Virus record (IMG/VR): IMGVR_UViG_3300042406_000429
Coordinates: 48,277-112,276 of that record
Length of the DNA: 64,000 bases
From: a virus
Strand: one strand, 5' to 3'
Shown piece after piece: positions 18,755 to 28,370 of the stretch. The position numbers were made by a program, and so were the translations under genes. Numbering within the stretch: position 1 is the stretch's first letter; every line of letters begins with the position of its first letter. The notes beneath the pieces were generated by a model. That model had not been told where the DNA came from. It searched no databases and was given only the letters and a program-made list of their open reading frames with translations.

Positions 18755-20557
18755 TTGGCAGAATTATTCGGCTTCGAACTCAGAAAAAAACGTCCAGACA
18801 TAGAGTTACCATCATTTGCTCCTCCAAAGGACTCAGATGATGGTGCAGTAGTCGTATCAGCAGGTGGTGCTTTTGGCACTTATGTTGATCTCGATGGCAC
18901 TGTTAGATCTGAAGCAGAGTTAGTAACAAAATATCGTGAGATGTCATTACAACCAGAATGTGATGCCGCTGTTGACGAAATTGTTAATGAATCTATTTCA
19001 ATTGACGAAGAACATATTGTTCAAATTAATCTTGAGCAGTTAAATGTTAATGAAAATATTAAAAAGATTATTCGTGACGAATTTCAATATTGTCTAAACC
19101 TTTTAGGGTTTAACAAATATGCTTATGAAATTTATAGACGCTGGTATATTGATGGTCGTTTATATTATCATGTTATTATTGATGATAAAAATCCAGCAGC
19201 AGGTATCAAAGAAGTAAGATACGTTGATCCACGTAAGATTCGTAAAGTCCGTGAGGTCCAAAAGAAAAAGATTCAAGCCAATAATCCAGGCGATGCAGTT
19301 GTAACTAAGACAGTTAATGAATATTTCATTTTCAATGACAAAGGTTTCAACTTCGGAAATAAAGCAGTTGGTCCATCAACAACAGGACTAAAAATTGCTA
19401 AGGATTCTATTTTACACGTTGTGTCTGGTCTTACTGACAATCAAGGCACAATGGTTTTATCTTATCTACATAAAGCAATCAAGCCGCTTAATCAGTTAAG
19501 AACATTGGAAGACGCTCTAGTTATTTACCGTCTTGCTCGTGCACCAGAACGTCGTATTTGGTATATTGACGTTGGTAATCTTCCTAAGATGAAGGCAGAG
19601 CAGTATGTTCGTGACATTATGGTTAAGCATAAGAACCGTCTAATTTACGACGCACAGACTGGTGATATTCGTGACGATCGTAAGTTCATGACGATGCTTG
19701 AAGACTATTGGCTACCACGCCGTGAAGGTGGTAGAGGTACGGAGGTTACTACCCTACCAGGTGGCCAGACACTGGGACAGATGGACGACGTCCTATACTT
19801 CCAAAAGAAGTTTTTACAGGCGCTTAATGTTCCGGTGTCAAGACTTAATTCAGATGCTCTATTCTCAGTTGGTAGAGCAACAGAAATTACAAGAGACGAA
19901 CTAAAGTTTAATCGTTTCTGTATTCGTTTAAGAGGAAGGTTCTCAAATCTATTCCTTGAAATGTTAAAGAAGCAGCTAATCCTCAAGGGTGTTACAACTA
20001 TTGATGATTGGAATGCAATAGTTGACGACATTCGTTTTGACTTTGCTAAGGATAATTACTTTACAGAACTAAAAGATGCTGAAATTCTTGAAGGTAGAAT
20101 TACTCAAGCAAGAAATATTCAGGATATGCTTGGTAAGTATTACAGCCATGAATGGGTTCGTAAAAATGTCCTTCATCAATCAGATGATGATATCGAAAAG
20201 AATGATAAGCAAATTGTCAATGAAACCAAATTAGCAGATCAAGGCGAATATAGATGGGTTAATCCAGCTATATTACAAAACGAACAAATGCTTCAGCAAC
20301 AACAAATGGCAGATCAACAGCAACAAGATCAAATGTTGCAGCCGGGAGTTGAAGGTTCTATGGGTCAAGACCCAGAATTAACTCAAAAAATGCAAGAAGT
20401 CAGAAACGCTGAAGTTATAGTTGATCAAATGAAAAAGATGCCAAAGGCTAATAGAACTATGGCAGACGAAGCAAAATATAAAGCAGCTGTTCAAATTCTA
20501 GCAAAGAACCCAGATTTAGTTCAAAGAGGTTCTGTTAGAAACGCACAACAGCAATAG
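18755..20557 (+). CDS. 20: Portal vertex protein gp20
   Basis: 600 residues (T4 524). The start codon is TTG, chosen because ggagaaaaaat lies just upstream and the N-terminus AELFGFELRKKRPDIELPSF is typical. Conserved portal segments are VDEIVNESISIDEEHIVQINL, NKYAYEIYRRWYIDGRLYYHV and PERRIWYIDVGNLPKMKAEQYV. The C-terminus has a Gln-rich stretch (MLQQQQMADQQQQDQM). It is the dodecameric entrance for DNA. A rare start codon may limit its dose. Confidence 0.94.
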   Translation: MAELFGFELRKKRPDIELPSFAPPKDSDDGAVVVSAGGAFGTYVDLDGTVRSEAELVTKYREMSLQPECDAAVDEIVNESISIDEEHIVQINLEQLNVNENIKKIIRDEFQYCLNLLGFNKYAYEIYRRWYIDGRLYYHVIIDDKNPAAGIKEVRYVDPRKIRKVREVQKKKIQANNPGDAVVTKTVNEYFIFNDKGFNFGNKAVGPSTTGLKIAKDSILHVVSGLTDNQGTMVLSYLHKAIKPLNQLRTLEDALVIYRLARAPERRIWYIDVGNLPKMKAEQYVRDIMVKHKNRLIYDAQTGDIRDDRKFMTMLEDYWLPRREGGRGTEVTTLPGGQTLGQMDDVLYFQKKFLQALNVPVSRLNSDALFSVGRATEITRDELKFNRFCIRLRGRFSNLFLEMLKKQLILKGVTTIDDWNAIVDDIRFDFAKDNYFTELKDAEILEGRITQARNIQDMLGKYYSHEWVRKNVLHQSDDDIEKNDKQIVNETKLADQGEYRWVNPAILQNEQMLQQQQMADQQQQDQMLQPGVEGSMGQDPELTQKMQEVRNAEVIVDQMKKMPKANRTMADEAKYKAAVQILAKNPDLVQRGSVRNAQQQ

Positions 20558-20573
20558 TAGAGGATGAACACAA

Positions 20574-20819
20574 ATGACTGAAGCTAATAAATATGGTTTG
20601 GATGATTTAGTTATTTCTGCAATAGAGCAGAGACCAACAGATTTCGAAGCAGCATTTAATGATTTGATTGTTGATCGTATTTCTAATGCAATAGAAAATA
20701 AGAAAATTGAATTTGCTCAACAGATGTATGGATACGAACCAGAAGCAGATTATGAAGAAGATGCTGAAGATCAAGACATAGATAACTCAGAGGAAGAGGA
20801 TTATGGCGAAGAAACTTAG
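20574..20819 (+). CDS. 67: Prohead core protein gp67-like
   Basis: 81 residues, the same size as T4 gp67 (80), and in the same place after the portal gene. The N-terminal half is helical and the C-terminal ~30 residues are almost all acidic (DYEEDAEDQDIDNSEEEDYG), as in gp67. It would be an internal scaffold component cut up by gp21. The assignment rests on size, composition and synteny. Confidence 0.7.
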   Translation: MTEANKYGLDDLVISAIEQRPTDFEAAFNDLIVDRISNAIENKKIEFAQQMYGYEPEADYEEDAEDQDIDNSEEEDYGEET

Positions 20820-21663
20820 AGATATTACTGGCAAAGGTCAGTTCGCCGGAGTAAGCAAAACTTCAGTTGCTCCGCCAGACATTGATGATAAAAACCTATA
20901 TCAGTGGAACGCCAAAGACGGTGTTGCTTTTGTAAAGAAGCATGACGTTGAAACTCATGATTATCCATATGATGCAGAAGCTGCCTTCAAGGGTAAAAAG
21001 GGTGGCGGTAGCAAGACTACAAAGTATAAGTTTCAGAAAGACGATGTTTATGAAGCTGCATGTAATCGCACTAATGAAGGTGTGATGTGCGAAGTTCATG
21101 GTGAGTCTGCTTGTCCAACTGGTTCAGATCAAGAGCCAAGATATAAGGGCAAGAAAATGTTAACTGACAAAAAACATGTTTCAGAAGGACGTATTGAAGA
21201 CGATGCTCAGAGAAAAGCAGCAAAAAAGCTTTCTGATATTGCTAAGTCGTCAAACGTTCCAGTGACTAAATTAAAGCCAGGTAAGAAACAGTATAATCAG
21301 TTAAAGAGCACTGGTGCTATGTTTGGTGGTGCACGTAAATTTGCTGCTGGTTTATCAAAGCGTGAGATTGAAGGCGGCGAACATGGTTCATCAGTTGGCA
21401 GAGCAAAAGTTACTGGCAAGAAAATGGCAGAAGAAACTGAAGTAGTTAATGAAGTAGCTCCACCAAATCCAAAGATTGAAAAGTGGATTAAGTCAAACAA
21501 AGAACGTTTCGTAAAAGAATATGGTAAAGAAAAAGGCATGCAGGTTCTTTATGCTAAGGCATGGAAAATGCACGGACAGTCTGAGTCAGGCGCCGCTACT
21601 AATACTGAATATACTGGTGGCACTTTAGGTTCAACTGGTAGACTTGATGTGGGGACTCTATAA
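20803..21663 (+). CDS. Prohead-core-locus protein of unknown function
   Basis: 286 residues, Lys/Gly-rich. It overlaps the gp67-like gene by 17 bases and sits where T4 carries gp68, but is twice as long. I see a Cys-containing segment (YEAACNRTNEGVMCEVHGESACP, three Cys), basic linkers, and a C-terminal helix (IEKWIKSNKERFVKEYGKEKGMQVLYAKAWKM) of a kind seen near virion genes of many phages. A virion or core component is likely from position; function is unknown. Confidence 0.55.
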   Translation: MAKKLRDITGKGQFAGVSKTSVAPPDIDDKNLYQWNAKDGVAFVKKHDVETHDYPYDAEAAFKGKKGGGSKTTKYKFQKDDVYEAACNRTNEGVMCEVHGESACPTGSDQEPRYKGKKMLTDKKHVSEGRIEDDAQRKAAKKLSDIAKSSNVPVTKLKPGKKQYNQLKSTGAMFGGARKFAAGLSKREIEGGEHGSSVGRAKVTGKKMAEETEVVNEVAPPNPKIEKWIKSNKERFVKEYGKEKGMQVLYAKAWKMHGQSESGAATNTEYTGGTLGSTGRLDVGTL

Positions 21664-21905
21664 TGTTTATTAAATTAAAAGGCGCAGAAGTATCAATTGC
21701 ATCGGCCAATAATGTTGCAGGAGCTACAACTATTCGTATTGTTAATACTGGCGCTGCCGCTGTTCTTAATTTAGCTTATGCTAATGGTGTGGTTTATGCG
21801 AACACTACAGTATCAAATACTGAGTCAATTGTTATTCCAAAAGGACCAACAGATACAGTAACAGGAGCAAATATGAAAGCCGCTCCAGTAGAATACAGAG
21901 GATAA
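21663..21905 (+). CDS. Small conserved virion-locus protein
   Basis: 80 residues with a hydrophobic, beta-rich sequence (Ala/Val/Ile/Thr) and no catalytic motif. The start overlaps the previous stop (TAATG) and its stop is four bases before gp21. It is possibly a small capsid or head decoration component, inferred from location only. Confidence 0.55.
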   Translation: MFIKLKGAEVSIASANNVAGATTIRIVNTGAAAVLNLAYANGVVYANTTVSNTESIVIPKGPTDTVTGANMKAAPVEYRG

Positions 21906-21908
21906 CAG

Positions 21909-22580
21909 ATGAAACTCATCGCCGAATTAAACGAAGAAACTCAATATATTACCGAAAGAACTGAAGACGGTAAAAGGCAACATTATATCATTGGCCGTTT
22001 TATGACTGCTGAAGAAAAGAACAAAAACGGTAGAATGTATAAAAAAGACATTCTAGAAAATGAAGTAGCAAGATACATTCGTGAAGTAGTTAATGCTAAA
22101 AGAGCATTCGGCGAACTAAATCATCCATCAGGACCAACTATTAATCTTGACCGTGTATCACATATCATCACTGAATTAAAGTGGGATGGTAATTTTGTTA
22201 ACGGTAAAGCAAAGATTACTTCAACACCTATGGGCGAAATTGCTAGAGGTCTCCTAGAATCAGGCGGTCAGCTTGGTGTTTCTACACGTGGTATGGGTTC
22301 TTTGAAAGAATCAAATGGTGTTATGGTTGTTCAACCAGATTTCAAACTTTCAACAGTTGATATTGTTTCCGACCCAAGCGGACCTGGATGTTTCGTAAAC
22401 GGTATTATGGAAAACGTTGAGTGGATTTACGATCCAGTCAAGGGTTCATGGCATGAAGAAAGACTTCATGAAATAAAGAAAAATGTCCATTCTTTAAGTA
22501 AGTCAAAACTTGAAGAACAGAGATTAAACATATTTGAGAACTATCTAACTTCTCTAATAGTAAAAAACAAAAAATTATAA
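21909..22580 (+). CDS. 21: Prohead maturation protease gp21
   Basis: 223 residues (T4 212). It contains the herpesvirus-type assembly protease (S77) features: His in AFGELNHPSGP near residue 76 and Ser in GQLGVSTRGMGSL near residue 122. It cuts scaffold, core and capsid proteins during head maturation. It lies directly upstream of gp22 and gp23. Confidence 0.92.
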   Translation: MKLIAELNEETQYITERTEDGKRQHYIIGRFMTAEEKNKNGRMYKKDILENEVARYIREVVNAKRAFGELNHPSGPTINLDRVSHIITELKWDGNFVNGKAKITSTPMGEIARGLLESGGQLGVSTRGMGSLKESNGVMVVQPDFKLSTVDIVSDPSGPGCFVNGIMENVEWIYDPVKGSWHEERLHEIKKNVHSLSKSKLEEQRLNIFENYLTSLIVKNKKL

Positions 22581-22583
22581 ATA
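22576..22583 (+). promoter_or_regulatory. Late promoter upstream of gp22
   Basis: Exact TATAAATA overlapping the gp21 stop codon and 33 bases before the scaffold gene start. Confidence 0.75.
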
Positions 22584-22615
22584 ATTCTAAATTTCTTTAA
22601 TAGGAGACTATTTAA

Positions 22616-23776
22616 ATGGCTAATAACGAAGAATTCGATCTTGAAGCTCTAAATGCTCTTGAGGAAGCCAAGGTAAAGGGCAAGAAGAAGCATCACAAGG
22701 AAGAAGAGGAAGAGGAAGAAGATAAAGAATATGAATCTTCTTGCAAGAAGATGGAAGAGGAATCAGTTGATGAGGAAACTCTTGCTGCTTCATCACTTCA
22801 TCCAGCTGCACGTCCTTCAGACCCAATGCCAAAACTAAAGGCAATGACTTCAGTAATGAACGTTATGGCTGGTATGGGCAAGTCAGAACTTATCGACTTC
22901 TTCAATCAGGTCCAGGCTCAGTTCGGCCCAGGTAAGGATTGGGGTGTTGGTGACAAGTCAGCACATAATCAGTCAACTATTGATATGAAGCCTTCACATG
23001 CTACTGGTGGTAATGTTGGTCCAAAGACTGCATATCCAATGCCAAAGCTTAATGTAAAGGAAGACATTGAAGAAATGTTCAATGGTCAGGATCTCTCAGA
23101 AGAATTTAAAGACAACGTTGCTACACTATTTGAAGCAGCAGTTTCAGCAAGAGTTATTGCTGAGCAGACACGTCTAGAAGAAGAATATGAAACAAAGCTA
23201 CAGGAAGAAGTTTCTTCAATTGCCGAAGAAATGACATCAAAGCTTGACACATATCTTGATTATGTTGTTGAGAATTGGATGAAAGAAAACGAAGTAGCTA
23301 TCGAATCAACCCTACGCAATGAACTCGCTGAAGAGTTTATTGAAGGATTGAAGAACCTATTCGCTGAGCACTACATCAGTGTTCCAGAGGAGAAGGTTGA
23401 TGTTCTAGAAGCAATGGCTGAAAAGGTTGAAGCTCTAGAATCAAGACTTGACGAAACAATTTCAGAAAACGTTGAGCTAAAGAACTATTTTGTTGAAGGT
23501 CAGAGACTTGAAATCGTTTCTGAACTTGCTTCTGATCTTGCATTGACACAGCAGGATAAGTTCTCTGCTCTAGTTGAAGGAATTGAATTCGACGGTGATC
23601 TTGACGTTTATGCTAAGAAGCTAATGATCGTTAAAGAAAACTATTTCAGAAATGAAGCAACTTCGAGTTCTTCAATTGAAGAAGAAACATTTGAAGGAGA
23701 AATCAGTGAAACTAGAAACATCGACCCAAGTGTTGGTCGTTATCTAGCCGCTATCTCCAGAACAGTTAAAAAGTAA
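22616..23776 (+). CDS. 22: Prohead scaffold protein gp22
   Basis: 386 residues (T4 269). It is highly acidic with an Lys/Glu-rich N-terminal run around residues 20-50, then long coiled-coil helices (LEAMAEKVEALESRLDETISENVELKN). The main core scaffold around which gp23 assembles, later degraded by gp21. RBS aggagac. It is longer than T4 gp22 mainly in the N-terminal half. Confidence 0.85.
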   Translation: MANNEEFDLEALNALEEAKVKGKKKHHKEEEEEEEDKEYESSCKKMEEESVDEETLAASSLHPAARPSDPMPKLKAMTSVMNVMAGMGKSELIDFFNQVQAQFGPGKDWGVGDKSAHNQSTIDMKPSHATGGNVGPKTAYPMPKLNVKEDIEEMFNGQDLSEEFKDNVATLFEAAVSARVIAEQTRLEEEYETKLQEEVSSIAEEMTSKLDTYLDYVVENWMKENEVAIESTLRNELAEEFIEGLKNLFAEHYISVPEEKVDVLEAMAEKVEALESRLDETISENVELKNYFVEGQRLEIVSELASDLALTQQDKFSALVEGIEFDGDLDVYAKKLMIVKENYFRNEATSSSSIEEETFEGEISETRNIDPSVGRYLAAISRTVKK

Positions 23777-23781
23777 TATAT

Positions 23782-23789
23782 TATAAATA
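23782..23789 (+). promoter_or_regulatory. Late promoter upstream of gp23
   Basis: Exact TATAAATA 35 bases before the major capsid gene. Confidence 0.8.
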
Positions 23790-23824
23790 AAATAAAGTGT
23801 ATTTTCTAAGAAAGGAAAACCTAA

Positions 23825-25198
23825 ATGTATCTAGCTGAGGAAATTCAAAATAAGTGGGCACCAGTCCTAGACCATGACGCTCTTGGCGCCATTAAGGACC
23901 AGCACCGCCGTTCAGTAACAGCAGTTATGCTTGAGAACACTGAGAAGGCTCTAGCTGAGTCTGCTGCTCATGGTTCTTATCAGACTCTAACTGAGACTGA
24001 TTCACTAGTTCCAGCTAACCTAATGGGCGCTTCAAGCTCAACTCAGGGTACTGGTGGTATCGATACTTTCGATCCAGTTCTTATTTCTCTAGTTCGTCGT
24101 GCAATGCCAAATCTAATGGCATACGACATCTGCGGCGTTCAGCCAATGACTGGCCCAACTGGCCTCATCTTCGCAATGCGTTCACGTTATGCTAACACAA
24201 CTAGCTATAACAACGCTGGCGCAGAAACATTCTATAACGAAGTTAACACTCAGTTCTCTTCTGTTACTTCAGGTGCTAACACCTTCGGTCAGAAGCATGT
24301 TGGAACTATTCCAGGTGCAACTAACACTTCACCACTAACAGCAGTTAACACCTATAACACTGGTGCTGCTATGGGTACATTCCAGGCTGAAGCTCTTGGA
24401 ACCGACTCAAACACTGCTTTCCCACAGATGGCATTCTCAATTGAGAAGGTTACTGTTACAGCTAACACTCGTGCTCTAAAGGCAGAGTATACTATGGAAC
24501 TAGCCCAGGATCTTAAGGCTATCCATGGTCTAGACGCTGAAACAGAACTAGCTAACATTCTATCAGCTGAAATCCTAGCCGAAATCAACCGTGAAGTTGT
24601 TCGTACTATCAACATCACTGCTGAAGCTGGCGCTCAGGAAAACACAACTACAGCTGGTGTCTTCGATCTTGATACTGACTCAAACGGTCGTTGGTCAGTT
24701 GAAAAGTTCAAGGGTCTAATGTTCCAGCTAGAGCGTGAAGCTAACCAGATCGCCAAGCAGACTCGTCGTGGTAAGGGTAACATCGTTATCTGTTCTTCAG
24801 ACGTTGCTTCTGCACTACAGATGGCTGGTGTTCTTGACTACGCTCCTGCTCTTAACTCAAACAACCTACAGGTTGACGATACAGGCAATACCTTCGCTGG
24901 TATCCTAAATGGTCGTCTACGTGTTTATATCGATCCATACGCTCTAGGCGGTAACTATCTAACTGTTGGCTATAAGGGTTCATCAGCTTTCGACGCTGGT
25001 CTATTCTATTGCCCATACGTTCCACTACAGATGGTTCGTGCAGTTGATCAGTCAAGCTTCCAGCCAAAGATCGGCTTTAAGACTCGTTACGGCATGGTAG
25101 CAAACCCATTCGCTCAGGGTCTTACTCAGGGTCTTGGTGCTCTTACTATCAACACTAACAAGTACTATCGTAGAGTTATTGTTAATAACCTTATGTAA
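23825..25198 (+). CDS. 23: Major capsid protein gp23
   Basis: 457 residues (T4 521). Conserved HK97-fold blocks include FDPVLISLVRRAMPNLMAYDICGVQPM, EYTMELAQDLKAIHGLDAETELANIL and NKYYRRVIVNNLM at the C-terminus. A gp21-type cleavage site (Leu-x-Glu) is visible as LTE at residues 55-57, so maturation after Glu57 is plausible. Codons are strongly biased to a small set, as expected for the most abundant virion protein. A terminator follows 36 bases after the stop. Confidence 0.96.
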   Translation: MYLAEEIQNKWAPVLDHDALGAIKDQHRRSVTAVMLENTEKALAESAAHGSYQTLTETDSLVPANLMGASSSTQGTGGIDTFDPVLISLVRRAMPNLMAYDICGVQPMTGPTGLIFAMRSRYANTTSYNNAGAETFYNEVNTQFSSVTSGANTFGQKHVGTIPGATNTSPLTAVNTYNTGAAMGTFQAEALGTDSNTAFPQMAFSIEKVTVTANTRALKAEYTMELAQDLKAIHGLDAETELANILSAEILAEINREVVRTINITAEAGAQENTTTAGVFDLDTDSNGRWSVEKFKGLMFQLEREANQIAKQTRRGKGNIVICSSDVASALQMAGVLDYAPALNSNNLQVDDTGNTFAGILNGRLRVYIDPYALGGNYLTVGYKGSSAFDAGLFYCPYVPLQMVRAVDQSSFQPKIGFKTRYGMVANPFAQGLTQGLGALTINTNKYYRRVIVNNLM

Positions 25199-25233
25199 TT
25201 TGGTTTCGGACGAAGATCCGATATCTAGAAACT

Positions 25234-25259
25234 GGGGCGGCTTCGGTCGCCCCTTTTTT
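25234..25259 (+). terminator. Rho-independent terminator after gp23
   Basis: GGGGCGGC-TTCG-GTCGCCCC forms an 8-bp stem with a UUCG tetraloop, followed by six T. Confidence 0.93.
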
Positions 25260-25261
25260 CA

Positions 25262-25269
25262 TATAAATA
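25262..25269 (+). promoter_or_regulatory. Late promoter after the gp23 terminator
   Basis: Exact TATAAATA three bases after the T-run and 19 bases before the next start codon. It restarts late transcription for the tube-like gene. Confidence 0.75.
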
Positions 25270-25287
25270 GTATGAAAAGGAGTTGAT

Positions 25288-25809
25288 ATGACTGCTATAG
25301 ATAACACACCTATAAACAAAAACTTTCTTAGTCCTCTTAATTTCAAGTTCACAATTAAGAAGGCGCCACATGTCAACTTTTTTATACAGAAAATTAATGT
25401 TCCTCAAATATCTTTAGCAGCACCAAACGTCCCTACACCATTTGTAAAGTATCCAGTCCCTGGCGATCACATAGATTATTCTGAATTACAAATTACGTTC
25501 AAAGTTGATGAAGACCTTAAAAACTATCTAGAAATTCATAACTGGATTAAGGCTCTTGGTAAGCCAGATAACTTTGATCAGTATAGAGAAATAGAACAAA
25601 AGAAATCATGGACTGGCGATGGTATATATTCTGATATTTCTGTAATGATTCTTTCATCTACAAAAGCAGCAAACTACGAAGTAGTATATACAGATGCTCA
25701 TCCTATATCTCTGTCTGGTTTAACCTTTGGAACAACCGATGAAGATGTCAATTATGTTGAAGCTTCAGCAACTTTCAAATATACTTTGTATAATATAGAG
25801 AAGATTTAA
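25288..25809 (+). CDS. Tail-tube-fold virion protein in the gp3 position
   Basis: 173 residues. LSPLNFKFTIKKAPHVNFFI, a YPVPGDHIDYSELQITFKVDEDL block and YLEIHNWIKALGKP are typical of a protein family found next to gp23 in many T4-like phages. The pattern (beta strands, a helix, then beta strands) resembles the gp19 tube fold. A tail-tube-related or completion role is inferred, and I do not call it gp3 outright. A late promoter just upstream supports a virion role. Confidence 0.6.
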   Translation: MTAIDNTPINKNFLSPLNFKFTIKKAPHVNFFIQKINVPQISLAAPNVPTPFVKYPVPGDHIDYSELQITFKVDEDLKNYLEIHNWIKALGKPDNFDQYREIEQKKSWTGDGIYSDISVMILSSTKAANYEVVYTDAHPISLSGLTFGTTDEDVNYVEASATFKYTLYNIEKI

Positions 25810-25810
25810 C

Positions 25811-25839
25811 TTTACTTTTTTCGAAAAGTATTATATAAT
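25811..25839 (+). promoter_or_regulatory. Early-type promoter upstream of uvsY
   Basis: TTTACT and TATAAT with a 17-base spacer, 27 bases before uvsY. It overlaps the end of the gp23 transcription unit. Confidence 0.6.
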
Positions 25840-25865
25840 ATAATATTAATTGAAAAAGGTGATCT

Positions 25866-26300
25866 ATGACTATTGATGAAATTTTAGAAAATTGGAACGT
25901 CGATTCTCAGATTGACAAAACAGAGCTAGGCGAAGAAGCCCTTAAAATCCCTAAACTCCATCATAAATATTATCAAATTTATGTCAAGGAAAAAATGATT
26001 CTGCGTAAGCAAGAGTCAGAGATGAAACAACTCAAGCTTGATAAGTATGAATTTTTAACTCAGGGTCCAAACGAAGAAACTAAAGATAGAGGTTGGAAGC
26101 TTCCGCCTAAAGGTATGATCCTCAAAAGCGATATTCCTATGTATTTGGATTCTGATCAGGAAATAATAAATCAATCTCTTAAAATTGGTTATCAACAAGA
26201 AAAGATAGAACTGTTAGATTCAATCATTAAAACTGTTATGAATAGAAATTTTATTATTCGTAATGCTATTGATTGGCAGAAGTTCACCATGGGAGCATAA
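25866..26300 (+). CDS. uvsY: Recombination mediator UvsY
   Basis: 144 residues (T4 137). A helical, charged protein with LHHKYYQIYVKEKMILRKQES near residues 35-55 and a C-terminal IRNAIDWQKFTMG helix, matching UvsY in length and pattern. It loads the recombinase UvsX onto gp32-coated single-stranded DNA. It is followed directly by uvsW (TAATG overlap), as in T4 relatives. Confidence 0.85.
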   Translation: MTIDEILENWNVDSQIDKTELGEEALKIPKLHHKYYQIYVKEKMILRKQESEMKQLKLDKYEFLTQGPNEETKDRGWKLPPKGMILKSDIPMYLDSDQEIINQSLKIGYQQEKIELLDSIIKTVMNRNFIIRNAIDWQKFTMGA

Positions 26301-27745
26301 TGGATAAAGTTCAGATTGAAAAGTTCGACGAAATATATGTAAAGATCAAAGCCGAACCCAGCATCATGATGGAAATGAGTGAATTTTTTACATTCACTGT
26401 TCCTGGCGCCAGCTTCATGCCTGCTTATCGATCTAAGTTCTGGGATGGTAAAATAAGACTCCTTAATGTAATGACTGGGCTTTTATATGCTGGCCTTACG
26501 AAATACGTAGAAGAATTCTGTAAATCAAGAGAATACGAATTAGAGTATCTAACAGATTTCTCTGCAGAAAATTTTTCTGTAAAGGAAGCAAAAGATTTCA
26601 TTGCTAAATTAAAACCAACAATGGAACCTAGAGACTATCAAATTGATGCATTCGTTCATGCAGTTAGAGAACGTAGAGCTCTTTTGTTATCACCAACTGC
26701 ATCTGGTAAATCATTTATTATCTATCTACTTGTGAGGTATTATGCAAAACGCACTCTTATTATTGTACCAACTACTTCTCTTGTTAGCCAGCTTGCCAGT
26801 GATTTTGCTGACTATGGTTTTGACTCCGATACTTTTGTTCATCGTGTGTTCGCTGGACAGGATAAGGGATCAACAAAACCAATCACAATCACAACTTGGC
26901 AAAGCATATACAAACTACCTAGCAAATTCTTTGACAACTTTGATGTTGTCATCGGAGACGAAGCTCATCTCTTCAAAGCAAAATCTCTTACTTCTATACT
27001 TACTAAGATACCCGCTGCACGTTACCGTTTTGGATTTACCGGAACATTGGATGGTACTCAAACCCACAAGCTCGTTCTTGAAGGACTCTTTGGAGCCGTC
27101 AGAAAAGTAATATCAACAAAGGAGTTGATTGATCAAAAGCACCTTGCTGATTTTAGAATCAAAGCGATAGTATTAAATCATCCGGATGAAGCTAAAAAGA
27201 TGATTGCTCGAGCCAATGATTATCAAGCAGAAATGGATTATCTGGTCAAGTTAGAAGCAAGAAACAAATTCATTAAGAACCTTGCTCTTTCTCTTGAAGG
27301 TAATACTTTGATATTATACCAATTCGTTGAGAAGCATGGTATTCATCTAGCAAATATGCTACAGAATAACGATCGATCAGTATACTGGGTTTCCGGAGAA
27401 GTTTCTGGAGAACAAAGAGAAGAAATAAGAAAGGTTGTTGAGAATGAAAATAATTCGATTATTGTGGCTTCTTTTGGCACTTTTAGTACCGGAGTCAATA
27501 TTAAGAACCTTCATAATATTATATTTGCTTCTCCTTCCAAGTCAAGAATTAGAAACCTTCAGTCAATTGGTCGAGGGCTACGTAAATCGAACACTAAAAC
27601 TTCTTCGACACTTTATGACATCGCCGACGACTTGAGTTGGAAATCAAAGAAGAATTATACATTGTTACACTTCATGGAAAGAGTTAAGATATATAACGAA
27701 GAGAAGTTTGAATATAAAATCTATAAAGTGAATTTAGAATATTAA
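26300..27745 (+). CDS. uvsW: Recombination DNA helicase UvsW
   Basis: 481 residues from the TAATG start at 26300 (T4 503). N-terminal domain, then a superfamily 2 helicase: Walker A LLSPTASGKSF near 129-139, DEAH box VVIGDEAHLF near 222, SAT-equivalent FGFTGTLDG, and motif VI QSIGRGLRKS. It drives branch migration and fork regression and unwinds R-loops at origins, aiding the switch to recombination-dependent replication. An upstream in-frame start at 26273 is less likely. Confidence 0.93.
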   Translation: MDKVQIEKFDEIYVKIKAEPSIMMEMSEFFTFTVPGASFMPAYRSKFWDGKIRLLNVMTGLLYAGLTKYVEEFCKSREYELEYLTDFSAENFSVKEAKDFIAKLKPTMEPRDYQIDAFVHAVRERRALLLSPTASGKSFIIYLLVRYYAKRTLIIVPTTSLVSQLASDFADYGFDSDTFVHRVFAGQDKGSTKPITITTWQSIYKLPSKFFDNFDVVIGDEAHLFKAKSLTSILTKIPAARYRFGFTGTLDGTQTHKLVLEGLFGAVRKVISTKELIDQKHLADFRIKAIVLNHPDEAKKMIARANDYQAEMDYLVKLEARNKFIKNLALSLEGNTLILYQFVEKHGIHLANMLQNNDRSVYWVSGEVSGEQREEIRKVVENENNSIIVASFGTFSTGVNIKNLHNIIFASPSKSRIRNLQSIGRGLRKSNTKTSSTLYDIADDLSWKSKKNYTLLHFMERVKIYNEEKFEYKIYKVNLEY

Positions 27746-27803
27746 TTTCAACTGGGGCACTAGTGATTATACTCGTGCTGCGAAAAAAGTCAAGGGATAT
27801 ATT

Positions 27804-28370
27804 ATGGAAGAAAAGAAACCAAAAAGAAAAGTAAATTATATCAACAACAAAACTCTTTATGGAGCAATGATCCATTACAAAAACGATTTAAAAGATGCAT
27901 TGAGTAAAGGTCAAGAAAAACCTATCGTTCCAAAATATATTGGTGAGTCTATTCTTTTAATTTGTAATAACCTTGCTAAGAAACCAAACTTCTCAGGATA
28001 TACATATAAACAAGATATGATTAGCGACGGTATTATGGACTGCATTGCAGCAGTCGATAACTTTAACCCGGATAAAACGAATAATCCCTTCGCTTATTTT
28101 ACGCAGATTGCATGGAATGCTTTTTTAAGAAGAATACAAAAAGAAAAGAAACAGACTTATATCAAACATAAAAATTTCGAGAACTCTCATTTGTTCAGCG
28201 AAATAATAGAAGACTCTAATCACGCTACACATTTAAAATCTAATGATTACTCTTCCGACATTGTTCGCTCGTTTGAAGATAAGTTGACTAAAACTAAAAA
28301 ACAGAGTAAACTTACCGGAGTAGAGATTTTTTCTGAATTAGAAGAGGAGGTAGAAGAGAATGAAGAATGA
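27804..28370 (+). CDS. 55: Late transcription sigma factor gp55
   Basis: 188 residues (T4 185). A diverged sigma-70 region 2: YKQDMISDGIMDCIAAVDNFNP followed by NPFAYFTQIAWNAFLRRIQKEKKQ near residues 75-120. The C-terminus is acidic (FSELEEEVEENEE) and should hold the clamp-binding tip. It directs host RNA polymerase to TATAAATA promoters such as those listed here. Confidence 0.92.
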   Translation: MEEKKPKRKVNYINNKTLYGAMIHYKNDLKDALSKGQEKPIVPKYIGESILLICNNLAKKPNFSGYTYKQDMISDGIMDCIAAVDNFNPDKTNNPFAYFTQIAWNAFLRRIQKEKKQTYIKHKNFENSHLFSEIIEDSNHATHLKSNDYSSDIVRSFEDKLTKTKKQSKLTGVEIFSELEEEVEENEE

